Positions 23,117-36,145 are shown, numbered from the stretch's first letter. The stretch is 64,000 nt of DNA from Hymenopellis radicata (GCA_015501595.1 JADNRX010000001.1:434001-498000); one strand, 5' to 3'. The notes: generated by a model from the letters alone, not told the origin. Translations and numbers: made by a program.

Positions 23117-23910
23117 CTATCTGAATAGTTTTAAATCCTTCCACCACACATACGCGCCAACGAAGATGAGATTCAGTACTGCTGGACCCAGGTCAAGTTG
23201 GACTATAGTGTATATCCATAGCGTCGCGAGAGGAGGGCACTAACTGGGTGTCAGCAAGAAGTCTGTGAATATGAGGTGTTACGCACCTGCTTCATATTCT
23301 TGATAAACCCGACGCGAGCCAGCATATACAACATTCGTGAACCGGCGAAACATGAGAGGATGAACAGGAAGAATTGCATACGCCGATGGTTCTTGTACCT
23401 CATTGCTACAGGACATGAGCTCATGAACTGGGCAATCATTCTAAGACGCACTGTAGAATATGAATATCGACATTACTGAACCGCGGCCATTAGTCTAGAA
23501 TAAGATAGAGAAAGGGTACGTACTAGGCACGCCCGAGACCATTCTATCAACGAGGACCTTGAGCCCAGGTTGTTTACCATATTGGTGATGAATTAAACTG
23601 TTGTGGTCAGTGGACACTCTTTCGCTGAGAGAGAAGCGTACATTTCCATCATGAGGAGACAGAATGAGAAGGGTACGATGTATAGAATTGCATTGAATAT
23701 TTCGTCTGGCAGTGATGAGACCTCGTCCCCATCCTCAACGTCTGCAGGCGGCGGCTGGAAGGCGGTGGAACCACCCGGCGGCTTTTCAAGTGGTATCTGG
23801 TTGAGAACGCCAGATTCTTGTATTAATCGCCATTGTTCGTCCTCCGGGATCTCCAGGCCGTGGGAAGGAGCTGGGGATTCGGATTTCTGTTGTTTTCGTT
23901 TCTTTACCAT
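23117..23910 (-). CDS. Small fungal membrane protein (DUF7719-like)
   Basis: The start MVKKRKQQKSESPAPSHGLE, then DEQWRLIQESGVL, leads to hydrophobic spans AILYIVPFSFCLLMMEMY, FFLFILSCFAGSRMLYMLA, TIVQLDLGPAVLNLIFVGAY and the end VWWKDLKLFR. The last intron (donor GTGCGT, acceptor near 23246) is needed to reach CPPLATLWIYTIV. The overall pattern resembles a conserved fungal four-span family I recall as DUF7719; function unknown, probably in ER or another endomembrane. An alternative in-frame start at 23946 adds MTSPDYPLLLPV. The start is only 51 bp from the start of divergent PET191. Confidence 0.6.
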
Positions 23911-23961
23911 GACGGGCAGAAGCAAAGGGTAGTCTGGTGACGTCATATATCTCCTTGTCCC
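23911..23961. promoter_or_regulatory. 51-bp divergent promoter, membrane protein / PET191
   Basis: Only 51 bp lie between the two start codons, and the alternative upstream start of the minus gene would leave 15 bp. Core promoter elements and at least one 5' UTR must overlap the neighbouring gene. Confidence 0.5.
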
Positions 23962-24294
23962 ATGGCCTCATCGTGCCAGGCATTGCTCGCGGCGTTTAAG
24001 GACTGCGTTCTCAATTCGGAGTGCGTAACAAAACAGGGAAATCTGCCCTCGACATGCCTGCGCGACCACGTCGATGAGCTCCCGGAATCATGCCAGTCAC
24101 TGCGAAAGGCGACCTTTGAATGCAAACGGGGAATGGTGTGTAGACAGTGCCGTCATTGCTTCCAATGAATGCTGAGATTTGGCCAGCTGGACATGCGGAA
24201 ACGATTCCGCGGAAACATTGTGGGGTCTCGTTTCCAGTTCGAACCGGAAAAGCCGGCTGCGTCAGCACCAGATACGCTGTCCAAGCCCAGCTAG
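23962..24294 (+). CDS. PET191: Cytochrome c oxidase assembly factor Pet191/COA5
   Basis: 93 aa from two exons. Twin CX9C protein of the mitochondrial intermembrane space needed for complex IV assembly. The two motifs are CQALLAAFKDC near the N-terminus and CQSLRKATFEC; between them SECVTKQG and PSTCLRDHVDELPESC match the family closely. The intron follows CKRGM, and the second exon continues LDMRKRFRGNIVGSRFQFEP as in other Pet191 proteins; reading through the intron would end ten residues later without these. Full length. Confidence 0.95.
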
Positions 24295-24521
24295 CGTTAT
24301 TACAAGAAAAGATTACTTCATCTCGTGATAGAGACGCTGATAAATGTAGGAAAGTTGAAACTGCTTTGGAATAGCTTGGAATCCGGTTATTCGGTTGTTC
24401 GTGGGTCACCTTGTCAGCTAGGCGCCACCGCTTTGTCAGGATGCTTCTTCGACTCCCATACTTAAGACGAGTACAACTTCTCAGCAACAACATCTCTTTC
24501 ATCTCCCGTCTATTCGCTATC

Positions 24522-25482
24522 ATGTCCAAGCCTTTTATGCTTTATAGCGCAGGCACGGCCAACGGGCACAAGGTGACGGTCTTCCTTGAGGAACTTAAGG
24601 CTCTCTATCCAAGCCTTGACTATGAGTGATTTTCGTCTCTGTTCATGCCCGCTCATCGTTGACCATCGCGCCAGCTTCCAAAAGATCGACATTTCCAAGA
24701 ACACTCAAAAGGTGCGGAATATTTCGCGTCAGATCTCATACTCCGTCTTATCTGAATCAGGAACCTTGGTTCATTGCTTTAAACCCCAACGGCCGAATTC
24801 CCGTCCTTGTGGATCGTCTTCGCGGCGATTTCCCCGTCTTTGAAACTGCTGCCATCCTTTTGTACCTCCAGCAACACTATGACAAGGACAACAACTTTGG
24901 CTTCGCGCCCAAGTCCAACGAAGATAGCGAGGTGCTTCAATGGATGTTCTTTGCTGTTCGTCTCCCGTGTTGACTGCATTATGCCATATCTGACCACTGT
25001 ATCTATAGCACGGTGGTGTTGGTCCCATGCAAGGCCAATGTAAGATGATCTTATGACAATTCGCGCGCTCCTGCGTCCTAACGTACGTCTCGCAGTGTTT
25101 CACTTTAAAAAGTTCGCACCAGAAGATATTCCCTACGCCAAAAAGCGTCCGTGATTTGGCTCATGACGCGTCATAAATAGCTCACTGTTCACATAGGTTA
25201 CCTCGACGAAACCAAGCGTCTCTACGGCGTCCTGGAAATCCGTCTCAAGAACCGTGAATGGCTGGTCGGTAACAAGATCTCTCTTGCCGACATCAATGTC
25301 TGGCCATGGGTCCGCGTTCATGGCTTCGGCGGTATCGAGAGTTTGGACGAATGGCCTGCCGTCAAGGTCCGTGGACACCTTCCATTTCAGAACGCCACTT
25401 CTCTGACTGATCTATTTCACAGGCGTGGGTCAACAGGATGGCTGAGCGACCCGGTGCCCAGAAGGGAATTGCTGTCCCTTGA
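24522..25482 (+). CDS. Glutathione S-transferase, Ure2-type
   Basis: A cytosolic GST of the fungal Ure2p-like class. N-terminal thioredoxin fold: [49 protein letters not shown], then [17 protein letters not shown] with the glutathione-binding Glu-Thr/Ser position. The helical domain begins [19 protein letters not shown], a signature of this class, then [47 protein letters not shown] and [15 protein letters not shown]. It ends at the TGA at 25480. Numerous short introns. Likely roles are conjugation or peroxidase detoxification; the nitrogen-repressor function of yeast Ure2 should not be assumed because the prion-forming N-terminus is absent. Confidence 0.9.
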
Positions 25483-25824
25483 ACGTATGATTTGTTTCAC
25501 AGTAGCGGCAAGCCAAGCAAGGAAATACGAAGTGTACCTAGGAACGCAAAATTTATTTGAAGCAATGTCTGTTCGAGAATACGCCTCGCTAGCAAGAACC
25601 TTGAAAATCTGCTCGGCACCTTGTAACGAACGCTAAAGTAGCAACATCTGCTATGGTATCATCAATATTTGCCCAATAATACGCCAGTGCTGGTCGGGAT
25701 TTTGTACCAGCACGGCACCTGTTATGGGCAGAGGAATGAACACGACACGTATACTGAGGAACAAGAACTGTTAATACACACAACAATGATGGGGTAAATG
25801 TACAAAGATGACGTCCGTTAGAAA

Positions 25825-27858
25825 TTACACGCCTTCACCTACATCCAACTCCCCGGCTAGGAGCTCGACCTTTCTCTAGAGCGAAGTAATGTCAGGCGCA
25901 AGTCATGGGAGAACAGAAAGACTCACTCGGTACGTTGTTGACCGCCCCTCGACAACGGTAGTTAGAACTCTGATTTGCCATTTCAACCGCCTTCCAAGCT
26001 TCTGCCGGATCATATCTTTATGCGTGTCCAATTTCTCTCTGAATGCCTTGTATATTCGATCATCGCGAGCAAAGTAATACGTCTGAAAAAATGTCAGCAG
26101 ACGTTCCTGACCCCCAAGAAAACCAAGTACTGGTAGTGGTTTGTCCTGGATAGTCTCGATGGCAAGATTCCAGGCAGCCATCATGAGCAAGTCAATAGTT
26201 GCATTGGCCACATAATCTTCTAGAGACGCGATAAGCTCTGCCCGCCCCAATTCACGCGTCGCGAACTTCCGAACAGCAGAATCAGCCGCCTTGACCGGCT
26301 CCCCAGAAGTTCCGGATCTCAGAGCAATTGTGATATTCGCGACGACGTTAAGAATCCACTTGTCGCCTTCGCTCATGATGAGTGTTTGTAGAAATGATGC
26401 CGTCAGGTCGCTTTGCGACTTCGCTAGTCCATAGTCGATTGCTAGTTTGAGATTTGTACCTACAAGCAGATCAGCGGCATAGTTTTGCTGCATGACCGGT
26501 TGCCTCACGCAGAGCCTTCAGAAGAGCCTTCGTTTTCGGTTTCCGGACCTCGACTTCATCGAGATGATTTATCCATCGGGAGAATGCACCAAGAAGAACC
26601 ATAGCGACCTCCCTGTGAGACTGTCCGATACGCATAGCATGTAAAAGGGGTGTGGCGTCACCAGTTTTCCGGAGTAATAACTGTACGGATATTTAATCAA
26701 AGAAGAATGATACGAGGGTAAGACGAACATGAAAAGCCCTATCTCTGACTTCCATAAGGTACATGATATCTTTGCGTTCAATAGCACGGAATACCTCGAA
26801 CGGCTGCAAAAGTAGTTAGAGGTAAGATAACGGTTGTATCATTAGTGTAAGACATGCCTGGGGATCTCTCCATGGGCCAAGTGCACGATTGGGAGTAGTC
26901 TTGACTGGGGATGATTCGGTGGACGATTGCGAAGCCATACTTGAGGATCTCCGGGGATGGCCCAAGTCAACAGAGTGTTCGTCGTCGTCGTCGTGAGAGG
27001 GCGGTGAGGGACTTCGTCTTAGTTGGCGCAGTACGGCGGTCGGTGCGCCACGCTCGGCTTCACGCTGAATAAAAGCTATGGACTTGGGAGTCAAGTTCAA
27101 TCCGGAACCGCTGGTTGCTACTCACCGCCTGGAGGTAAGCGCTCGGGCAGACATGGGTCAGAGGTTACTCGTCGTCGTGTCCGGCGTCGAGTGGAAGAGT
27201 CTAGGACACCGTCAATTACAAGGGCATTATTGAAGTGGGGCATTTGGGAGTATAGTATGGAAAGGAACAGGAACGATGGTGGTGGTGAGCATAGCTTCGA
27301 TCGCCGGCTAGGTGGTTCCCGATCAGTACCGTACAGCTTTGGTGCTTCACAAGTCACCGCCACCTGAACGCGAAAACCCAATTGATAAACGCTCTCTACT
27401 GCCTGCCATCGCGCCCTCTCAGTCCCGCTTGAATGACATAACCATCTCCCAGCTTGCTGAACAAAATCGTGTGGTCCGGCACTAGAGGCGCGTTTAAAAA
27501 ACACAGAATGATCTAGAGCCATACTCAGCCTTGAGGTCGGTAAGTGCAGCCGGCTCAGTGATAAGAGTGGCAAGGAGTCGCAAGGTGGCGTCCATTCTTT
27601 CCCATTCAATTCTGCGTCCAACGCCACGACAATCTGGCAGCACCTGTTCCGTCAAAAACCCCATAGGGTACCGCGTCGCCTTTGGAAGTGTTTCTTCTGT
27701 ACCGTATATTCCAACGGTTCGCTCTGCGTTAATTGATCTTTGCCGCCGGTGGCTCGACCAGTCTCCTCGTTCAAGCCTTCTTCGCGTCGCGTGTGTGAAA
27801 TATTCATTTCGATGGGGAATGTGTTGTTCTCAGTCGCTATCTTTGTGTTCTCCGTCAT
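25825..27858 (-). CDS. Conserved fungal protein with ankyrin-like stretch, function unknown
   Basis: Not recognised by name. The start MTENTKIATENNTFPIEMN is followed, after one intron, by WERMDATLRLLATLITEPAA and, after another, by GPHDFVQQAGRWLCHSSGTE and WQAVESVYQLGF; frame agreement across both junctions supports this long 5' part. Next come PHFNNALVIDGVLDSSTRRR, a Ser/Pro/Asp-rich linker (RRSPSPPSHDDDDEHS), and PFEVFRAIERKDIMYLMEVR with TGDATPLLHAMRIGQSHREV, which resembles two ankyrin-type helix pairs. The C-terminal helical part (LKLAIDYGLAKSQSDLTASF, SEGDKWILNVVANITIA, YVANATIDLLMMAAWNLAIE) looks strongly conserved in style. The 3' intron at GTGAGT leads to RKVELLAGELDVGEGV and the stop. 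Divergent from SMC1. Confidence 0.65.
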
Positions 27859-28273
27859 TCAATGGGGTGACTTCTTGACGTGTCGATGTTCACGGTTGCT
27901 CACATGTACTAGCTGTTAGGAAGTGATCTCGAGCTACACTCATGCGACAGCAGTCGACGTTGATCTCCCGAGGCTGAGTTGGGCCACACTATGATCTATG
28001 AATACACGTGCTTTTAAGCCTGCATTCGGGACACCAACATCTTGGTCCAAGGGAGATTTCATACAGCTAGGAGAGTGACGCGAGCGCGATTGTGTGCTTG
28101 TCTTAGGAAAACAGAACTATGACTGAGTCGAGGAAGATTTATCGCACACATCCTGGCTTAGGGGTTATTGATCTCTCGGCTCCGTCCGTGTGACTGTTAC
28201 AGTAACGCGCCTTGACGCGAACCGCGACGTCCACTTGCATTTTCCTTGTCTTGCTGGTCCAAGTCTGTCGGAG
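27859..28273. promoter_or_regulatory. Divergent intergenic region upstream of SMC1
   Basis: 415 bp between two start codons. No TATA box stands out. The plus-strand frame covering 27531-27878 here and in the neighbouring gene is a shadow. Confidence 0.4.
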
Positions 28274-31200
28274 ATGCCGCTCGTTTGCATAGAGCTATGC
28301 AATTTCAAGTCTTATCGGTGCGGGAAGAGTGTGTTCGGAGGGCAGTCTTGTATTAAGCATGCCTACAGAGGACACCAAACTATCGGCCCATTCAAGAACT
28401 TCACGTCGGTCATTGGTCCCAATGGCGCGGGCAAGTCCAATCTCATGGATGCCATCTCATTTGTGCTCGGTGTCAAGAGTGCACAGCTACGTAGCTCGCA
28501 GCTGAAGGATCTGGTTTACCGCGGCAGGAAGCTTGCGAAAGAGGGCACCGAAGGGGAGGCGCAGTCCGACGCGGAAGACGAGGACGATGAAGGAGAAGGC
28601 ACTGCGAAGAAGGCTTGGGTTCTGGCGGTCTATGTTGATGGCACTGGAAAAGAGTGGCGCTTCCAACGAACGTGAGGCTGCGCCTTCACCTATTGTATAT
28701 ACCTGATCATTTGCAGAATATCCACTACGGGCGCCTCAGAATACAAGATCAATGGCAAGGTCGTCACTTACACGAATTACAATGCCGCACTTATTGGGCA
28801 CAACGTCCTCGTGAAGGCCAAGAATTTCCTCGTATTTCAAGGCGACGTGGAAGCGGTCGCGTCTCAATCTCCGCGAGAACTCTCTCGCCTTATAGAGCAG
28901 ATTAGCGGGTCTCTCGAACTGGCAGCAGAATACGAGAAGGCTAAAGAGGAGCAGGATAAAGCCACCGAGAACGCGACTTCATACTTCACCAAACGTCGTG
29001 GTATTGCAGGAGAGATCAAACAGTACAAAGAGCAGAAGACGAGGCCGAAAAGTATGAAGCTAAATGTCAGGAACGAGTGAGTTCACCCCACTTTCATGCA
29101 TCTCCAAGTCTCTGACACATGTACCAGGACATTCGCACACAGGAACGAATACTTTTCAAGCTTTACCACATCGAGGAAGGTATTGAGAATAATATACGAG
29201 AGATCAACAATCGAAACAAAGCCTTGTCTGGGCTTCGCGAGGACCAAAGGATTCAAGACAAGGCTTTGGAAGCCGCTCGCGCAGAACAAGCCAAGGCACG
29301 GTCTACGGTTATGCAGATGGAACGCAAGGTGAAGAAATCTGAAAAGGCTCTCGAGAGCAAAGTACGAAATGGTTCTTTTCACAATTACGTTCCTGTCCAA
29401 TTATCATTTGCAGAAACCCGAACTTGCAGCGGTCGAAGCCCAGATCGCTCATTCGACACGGAAGATTAACAAAGCCGCGAAAACGAAAGAGGACGTCGAC
29501 AAATCGGTGACAGATTCTACTGCCAAGGTCGAGAAGCTGGAGAAGGAACTCAGGAGTGTCGAGAAGGCTGCTAACGATGCGCAAGGTACGCTCACTTAGG
29601 AAAGCTGATTCTGATTCTCACCCTTCTCAACAGAGGCACAGAGAAAGGCTTCTCAACACAACATGGCACTAAGCGAGGAGAGTTTCCAAGAGTATAATCG
29701 CCTGTAAGCCGACTCTCTTCAAATTTGTTGCGCCTGGTTAACGGTGAAATAGCCAGAGTACTGCGAGCACGCTTGCAGTTGATGAACGACAGGCTTTAGA
29801 GAATTTGACGCGTGACGCAAAGACGACGGCGCGCACTCTGACCACTCTGAAGGAAAAGCAAGAGGGTCTTACAGAGAAGAAGGGTCTACGGTCTACGGAT
29901 TTACAAGTCCAGACCGAGAAGAAAGCAGAAGTAAGTAGCTATAAGGAAATAATGGCTCTCTTACTGACGGCACGAGCAGCTCGAGAGCAAGATCGCCGCC
30001 TTACAGACTGAGCTGACTGAAAAAAAGCAAGAGCTGGACAATCAACAGTCAGAGAAGATCAGGATCGAGTAAGAGCTATTCACAAAAGCAGACGTGTCCC
30101 TAACTGGAATTTACATAGGCAATTGGAAACTCAAGCTAACGAGAAACTGCGCCACGTGTACGACCAGATGCTTCAAGCTGGTATCGATAAGCACGAGTCC
30201 GAGAAGGAGAAGAAGTTGAAGGAGACTTTGGCCAACCTCCAAAGGATATTTCCCGGTTCGTTTAACTATGTCTACAGGGGAAGCTAGTTGTTGATGTCGT
30301 CTGAAGGCGTCCGTGGCCGCGTGGTAGATCTTTGCAAGCCATCCCAGCGGAAGTACGAGACGGCTGTGTCCGTGGTACTAGGTCGTAATATCGACGCTGT
30401 TGTCGTTGATGAGGAAAAGACGGCCATTGACTGCATCGAGGTGCGTCTTCACCTAGCAGAACTCATGGGGACTACTGAGCAAATTTGATTTAGTACATGC
30501 GCAATCAAAGGGCAGGTCAGGCGACTTTCATACCGCTAGACACGATTCAGGTTAAGGGCGTGAACGACAAATTCCGCTCCTTCGCCAAGGGAGCTAGATT
30601 AGCCCTGGACGTCATCCAGTACGAGCCCGCGGTGGAGAGAGCAATGCACCATGTTTGCGGTAGCGCGCTGGTGTGTGATACAATGGAGGTTGCCCGATAT
30701 GTATGTTACGATAAGGGTCAAGAAGTCAAGGGTACGATCTGCTTGTCGATTTTGAATCTGGGACTAACGTCTAGTAGCCGTTACGTTGGACGGGACCATT
30801 ATTCACAAGAGTGGTTTAATCACTGGTGGACGTAGCACACATGGGAGTAGCAAGAAATGGGACGAGAAGGATGTTCAAGGTGTGTCTGTGGTTTCTCCTT
30901 AATCTGCCGAGTGCTGAATTTTGCCAGGTCTCGTTAAACAAAGGGATTCGTTAATGAGTCAACTACGCGAACTTGGCAAGCAAAAGCCTCGTACCAAAAC
31001 GGACGAAAATCTCATCGCCGAGGTTACGACACTAGAGTCTTCCATTACCATAGCCAGAGACGAATTAGTCGGTTATCCTTTTGTTTTCACTCGGTGTGTG
31101 ATGGCTGATATACTTTTAACCAGAATGCGTGTAAGCGCCGTCTGGCGGGCTTGAAAGACGAGCTCAAGCATCTGGACAAGGAACTCAAGACAAACACTCC

Positions 31201-33115
31201 GGAGTTAGCGAAGGTCAGTGTCAGCCTACCTCTGAAGGTCAATGCCAACGAGAATTGTAGGCCCAATCGGCATCCAACGAAATCGAGGATCAGATAGCTG
31301 AACTGAAGGCAACAATTGATAAAGCTACTGAGCGAGTGTTCTCGGCATTCTGTCGCAAAATCAAAGTCAAGAACATCCGAGAATACGAGGAGCGTCAATT
31401 GAAGGTTGCTCAAGAGGAAAGTGCAGCCAGACTCCGTTATGAAACGCAGATTGCGCGCTTGAAGCATCAGTAAGTCTCTCATTAGATAAATTGTCCAGGA
31501 CTGACACTTCGTGCAGACGTGATTTCGAGAATGACGCCTTACAAAGCGCGAAGGAACGCCTGCAAACTTTGGATACCCATGCATCAACTGAGGAAGCTAC
31601 ATTACTCAAATTGCAAGGGGAGAAGGAGGCAGTCATGAACGAGATATCCAACACTGAAGCAATGATCGAATCTCTGCAAGAGGACCTTAGTGGTCTACAG
31701 GCTACTCTCGAAGAAAAGACCAAGGAGATGGAACAAGTCAAGAAAATCACTCTGAAAGCCTCCAAGGCTCTTGAAAATGCAGTGAAAGACATCACCCTGC
31801 GGGCAAGTTCCTCTTCCTATTCCTGTTTGTTTTTCCCTCATCTACGATAGAATGACGAGCTCGAGAAATTCGGCTTAGAAAGGTCGGCCATATATCGAAA
31901 ATGTCGACTGGATGAAGTTCAGCTGCCGCTTGTATCTGGAAACCTGAATGACGTTCCGATGGAAGAGGTGTGACTCTTCTTCGATGTCGTATCTTGAACT
32001 AACGTCGACATGGTAGAACCTTGTGAAAGACGACCAAGCTATGGACGTTGACGAGGATGAAGACAACACCCAGCAAATCAAGGAGATTGATGATTATGGT
32101 ATCGAGGTCGATTTCGATATGTTGAGTCCTGAAGACCGCGAGGTGCGCTTGTTGATGCAGCTCTATTCCTGGGTCTTAATTTTCTCCAGAGGAGTGTGGA
32201 AGACTATGACACAGAAATTGCTGCCTTGAATGCCGAGATAGACAAAATGGCCCCAAACATGAAAGCGATTGAACGGTGAGTATCCCTCCGTTTTGAAGTA
32301 GCTTGAGATTTACATACGTTTTAGACTGGACGACGTCGAGGCGAAATTGGCCGAAACTGAGCGAGAGGCAGACCAATCGCGGAAGGACTCAAAGACCGCT
32401 CGTGATCAGTTCAACGACGTGAAGCAGAGACGGTGTGTGAATTCTGTACTCTGACACAGTCCGATTGTTCATTTACCTAAAATTAGGTGCGAACTGTTCA
32501 ACAAAGCTTTCAACCACATCTCGGACCATATCGACGCGGTGTATAAGGACTTGACGAGGGGTAAAGCAGCTCCCATGGGAGGAGTTGCATACCTCGCCCT
32601 TGAGGACAATGAAGTGGGTTATCAAGCACTCAATCCGATTGTCTACTGACTTTGTTTCAGGAGCCATACAATGCTGGTATCAAGTATCACGCCATGCCTC
32701 CAATGAAGCGATTCCGAGATATGGATCAGCTCTCTGGTGGAGAGAAGACTGTCGCTGCTCTAGCTCTTCTGTTTGCGATTCACAAGTATGTTCGCGCTCC
32801 TGGTTCGCATTTCCAGCTTACACTCTGTCTAGTTACCAACCGGCCCCGTTCTTCGTTCTGGATGAAGTGGACGCCGCTCTTGACAACACGAATGTTGCGA
32901 AGATTGCGAACTACATCCGAAAACATTCTTCGGATACCTTCCAGTTCATTGTCATCAGTTTAAAAGGTTCTTTGTACGAACGGGGCAACTCTCTCGTTGG
33001 CATCTATCGCGACCAGGAAGTGAATAGTTCGCGTTCGCTGACGCTTGATGTACGTGTCTATCTTCTGATCCTATTTAGGCTTACAGTTTTCCAGCTCACG
33101 CAATATGACGAATGA
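28274..33115 (+). CDS. SMC1: Cohesin subunit SMC1
   Basis: ATPase of the cohesin ring in the nucleus, partner of SMC3 and Scc1/Rad21. The start [15 protein letters not shown], then [20 protein letters not shown], holds Walker A (GPNGAGKSN); [20 protein letters not shown] and [20 protein letters not shown] are specific to SMC1. An acidic insertion (EDEDDEGEG) interrupts the N-terminal lobe. Long coiled coils flank the hinge ([48 protein letters not shown]). The C-terminal head has the ABC signature [19 protein letters not shown] and Walker [17 protein letters not shown] with the D-loop. It ends [20 protein letters not shown] then LTQYDE across the last intron. More than a dozen short introns. 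Confidence 0.96.
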
Positions 33116-33318
33116 TTTACGTTTTATACTTGTACCTTTATACCAGTGCTGTAGCTCATGTCGATGCTTGCTTTCCTGTCGTTGTAACTTCCTAGCGTTA
33201 TCATTATTACTCTTGTACTTTGTAGATGCATTGGCGTGTGTTGACTAACGCGCACGAATCATTTGAACTCCGTCGACGAGAAAGCCACATGTGATTATTT
33301 GCCCTTCACTCAACCACC

Positions 33319-35658
33319 ATGTCACAAATTCCCTCCCTCTCAGTCCAGCTCGGACAGCTCCCTAACATCAACAAGGATCGCTTCATCGCATCGTTTGTAA
33401 AAGAGCAAAAGACACATGCGAAATCCTATGCTTCTCAAGGTCGCTCCCCAGTCTCTACATCGTCCTTGCCACCCCAAGTCTCTGCCCAGTACGGCTTCGA
33501 TACGCCTATTCTGAAAGCTCGCTCTTCAAAGACTATCCAACTACTGTCATCTAGACCCGCGCTTGAGCCCCCTGCCAACCTGGAATCACCACAGCGAGCC
33601 AAGAACATAAAGAAACGAATAGTCAAACCTCCGCCCTCCCCGCCCGCCCAGAAGAAACGTAGATCTGCAGAAAATTCGGAAGAAGAACACGCGGCTCGTA
33701 TGTCTTCATGTTTGGTTTCTGGACTCGCTCTCAAGAGCGACAGGTCTAGCTGAGCGTCGAGAGCGGAAACGGACCAAACGTGCCATAGTCAACCCGGTTG
33801 ACAAGGAAAACGGGGACGATGAAGAGGATGACGACATTAGCTCGAAGCCTAAAGCGAAGGGCAAAACGAGGCTGGCTAGCAAGAAGGATAAAGTGCCTCC
33901 TGGTTTAGCTCTTATGCACGGCTTTGCGGCGTCCAACGTCGGTAAAAACAGGTTGACGGTATGTGTCTTCTAAGTCAGAATTCAGGTTCCGGTAAAACTT
34001 CTCGTGGGTAGGCCAGGCTCCCACCACCAAGCTTTGGCGTCTTCAACCGAGGTAGAGCTTCAGAAAAGACAACGGTATCCAGCAAAAAACAGGACAAGAA
34101 AGGTGATACGAGTTCTCCTACATCCCTACTTGTCTGACAAGACGCAGGTCCTATACATTTCTCTGAATTTCGATTTCTCAACGCACAACAAGATATGAAG
34201 TCAGCAAAGATCCGGCGACGCGAACCATCACCCAGCGACAGCGAATCCAGTAGCATCCGCGTTGTCTCTGCTCCGAAGAACCATCATCTTCGTCTTGACA
34301 AGCGACCGATTGTCAAGAAAAAGCGTAGCCCGCCCACTGAGCTCTCTACAACCGACGCGGAAGGCATTGCTGTCAAGAATGTCCCATCGAAATCTCGATC
34401 AAAGAAGGAAATCAGACCTATCGATCCTCCTTCTGACGGTTCTGAATCTGATGGAGACGCGCCTCCTGCCTCGAAACGAAGGATTAAAAAGCATTGTCAC
34501 GAACCCCAGCTCGTAGTCGACGAGGCAGACGTCCCCGACCCGCAAACCATTTCACAAGTCAACGGTCTCAAGTCTGAAGTTTGGGACATTGAACGGTCTG
34601 ACTTTGTCCTTTCCTCTAAGGCGTCTTCTGTCGTTATTGCTAAGGAGTCTGTCGTTTTGGACACTCGGCCGACTGCATGGGCGTCCCATATCAACAAACG
34701 CAATGGAGAAGACACCCATTCCGATATTCCTCACTTCGATAATCCCGCCTCAGAGGCTCGTATTCCCTCCAGTCCTTCCTTAGGTCCCTCGCAATCCGCT
34801 TCACAACAAGGACAGCGACAACTCCGCTTTAAATATCCTTCCGCACATGTTTCCTCGAAATACTTTCCTCTCCCAGTTCCTAACACTGTCAAGCAGGACA
34901 CCATTCCTGATCACCCACGCACGCTGCCTTTATCTGCACAAGTCCTTAAAAGTGCCATTCCCACCTCTGATATACCTGATATTTTGCTTCAGGACAGCGA
35001 TAGCGTTATCGACCTCCCTATGCATGCTAGAGAGGACCGCTACACTTATTTGGGTGTATTCGACGAGGACACAGCTCCTTGGGAGGACGATCCCATTAGA
35101 GCAGACCCAACTTACGACGAAACACGAAACTATGCCGACGATATCAGTGGTTACTATGAGGACGACGTCCAGGTCCCCTTGAATTTCGAGGAAGAGTTGA
35201 GCTGGAATGAGATGGACTGTCCTGCACTAGATGATGTCTACCAACAGGACATCGATGTCGGTGAAGCTTTCGACGACTACTTTTACCCAGCTAGCGAAGC
35301 GCCTATTGAAGACTTCCAGTATGCTCAAGTGGATGAGGATGTGCATCAAGTTGCAATAGATGATGATGTGAACGATATGGACTATGGAGATTTTGACAAC
35401 GATCAGGAAAACTACTACGAGGAGTCGGGGATGGCAACGCTGCTTCCCGACAGAGTTTACGAGATTGAACCGGGTGGCTCGTCTGATGAGTCTGATTCTG
35501 ATCAACCAGGTTTACAGCGCTTCCTAGGTGGGCGGGAATTGTTGTGTGGCTTGACGGAAGAAACACCATCGAAGTGGGTCATGGGAAGGCCTAGCACATC
35601 TGCAGAGGCGCAGGTAGCAAAGACGATACGAGGACATTGGCTACCACAGCGGTTGTAA
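33319..35658 (+). CDS. Uncharacterised acidic, largely disordered nuclear-type protein
   Basis: Not recognised. The N-terminus (QIPSLSVQLGQLPNINKDRF, QEKTHAKSYA-like charged helix) is followed by basic clusters KNIKKRIVKPPPSPPAQKKR and RRERKRTKRAIV that look like nuclear signals, then FGVFNRGRASEKTTVSSKK and, after an intron, GPIHFSEFRFLNAQQDMKS. A 487-codon open stretch at 34195-35658 forms the last exon: low complexity, very acidic (EDDVQVPLNFEEEL, DDVNDMDYGDFDNDQENYYE), ending in a compact conserved-looking module QRFLGGRELLCGL..SAEAQVAKTIRGHWLPQRL. That last block and the FNRGRASEKT segment are the only parts likely to be globular. It lies head to tail behind SMC1, 200 bp downstream. Confidence 0.65.
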
Positions 35659-36145
35659 TCTGAACTGAACTTTGACTTTGATTTGAAATTATTATTACGC
35701 TTGAAACACGTCGGCTCCCGCCCAATGACTCGAGCGTCGGATGTCCCGTGTTTGGTAAGTCTGCGCCTCCTCCTATCTTTGTCTCTCTCTTTGTACCATC
35801 ATCCAAGTACATCTGAAGCAGCTCAAGCGAAATGAAAGAAGGTGAGCCCTTTGATTCTCTATCCCATATGGTCCATAGCAACAGGGCGGCAACGTCATTT
35901 GGTACCGCAAACGCGTTTGGAGAAGCGCGTGGTCACGCTGTCAACGCGCGCTATGTGTCCATGTTTGCCCCATACCTTACAAAAGCATTTGCCTTGCCGT
36001 CCCTTGCTCTCCACCCGCCATCACCTACACTATCTCCTTTTCCATTAACTCGTACTAATGAGTTATAAAGAGAACGTCGCCCTTGGCGTCGGCACCGTGC
36101 GTCGCGTCGCGCTGCCTTCTTTCTTTTACTGACAAGTAGCAGAGC
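35659..36145. other. Intergenic, upstream of the SLIP-GC-like gene
   Basis: 487 bp with no recognised gene. A 78-codon frame at 35832 starts well but has no family features. CT-rich tracts near 36010-36050 and 36110-36130 fit a promoter for the gene starting at 36146. Confidence 0.4.

Noticed and set aside
27531..27878. 115-codon plus-strand ORF upstream of SMC1
   Set aside because: It is antisense to 5' exons of the conserved minus-strand gene, which show consistent frame across splice sites.
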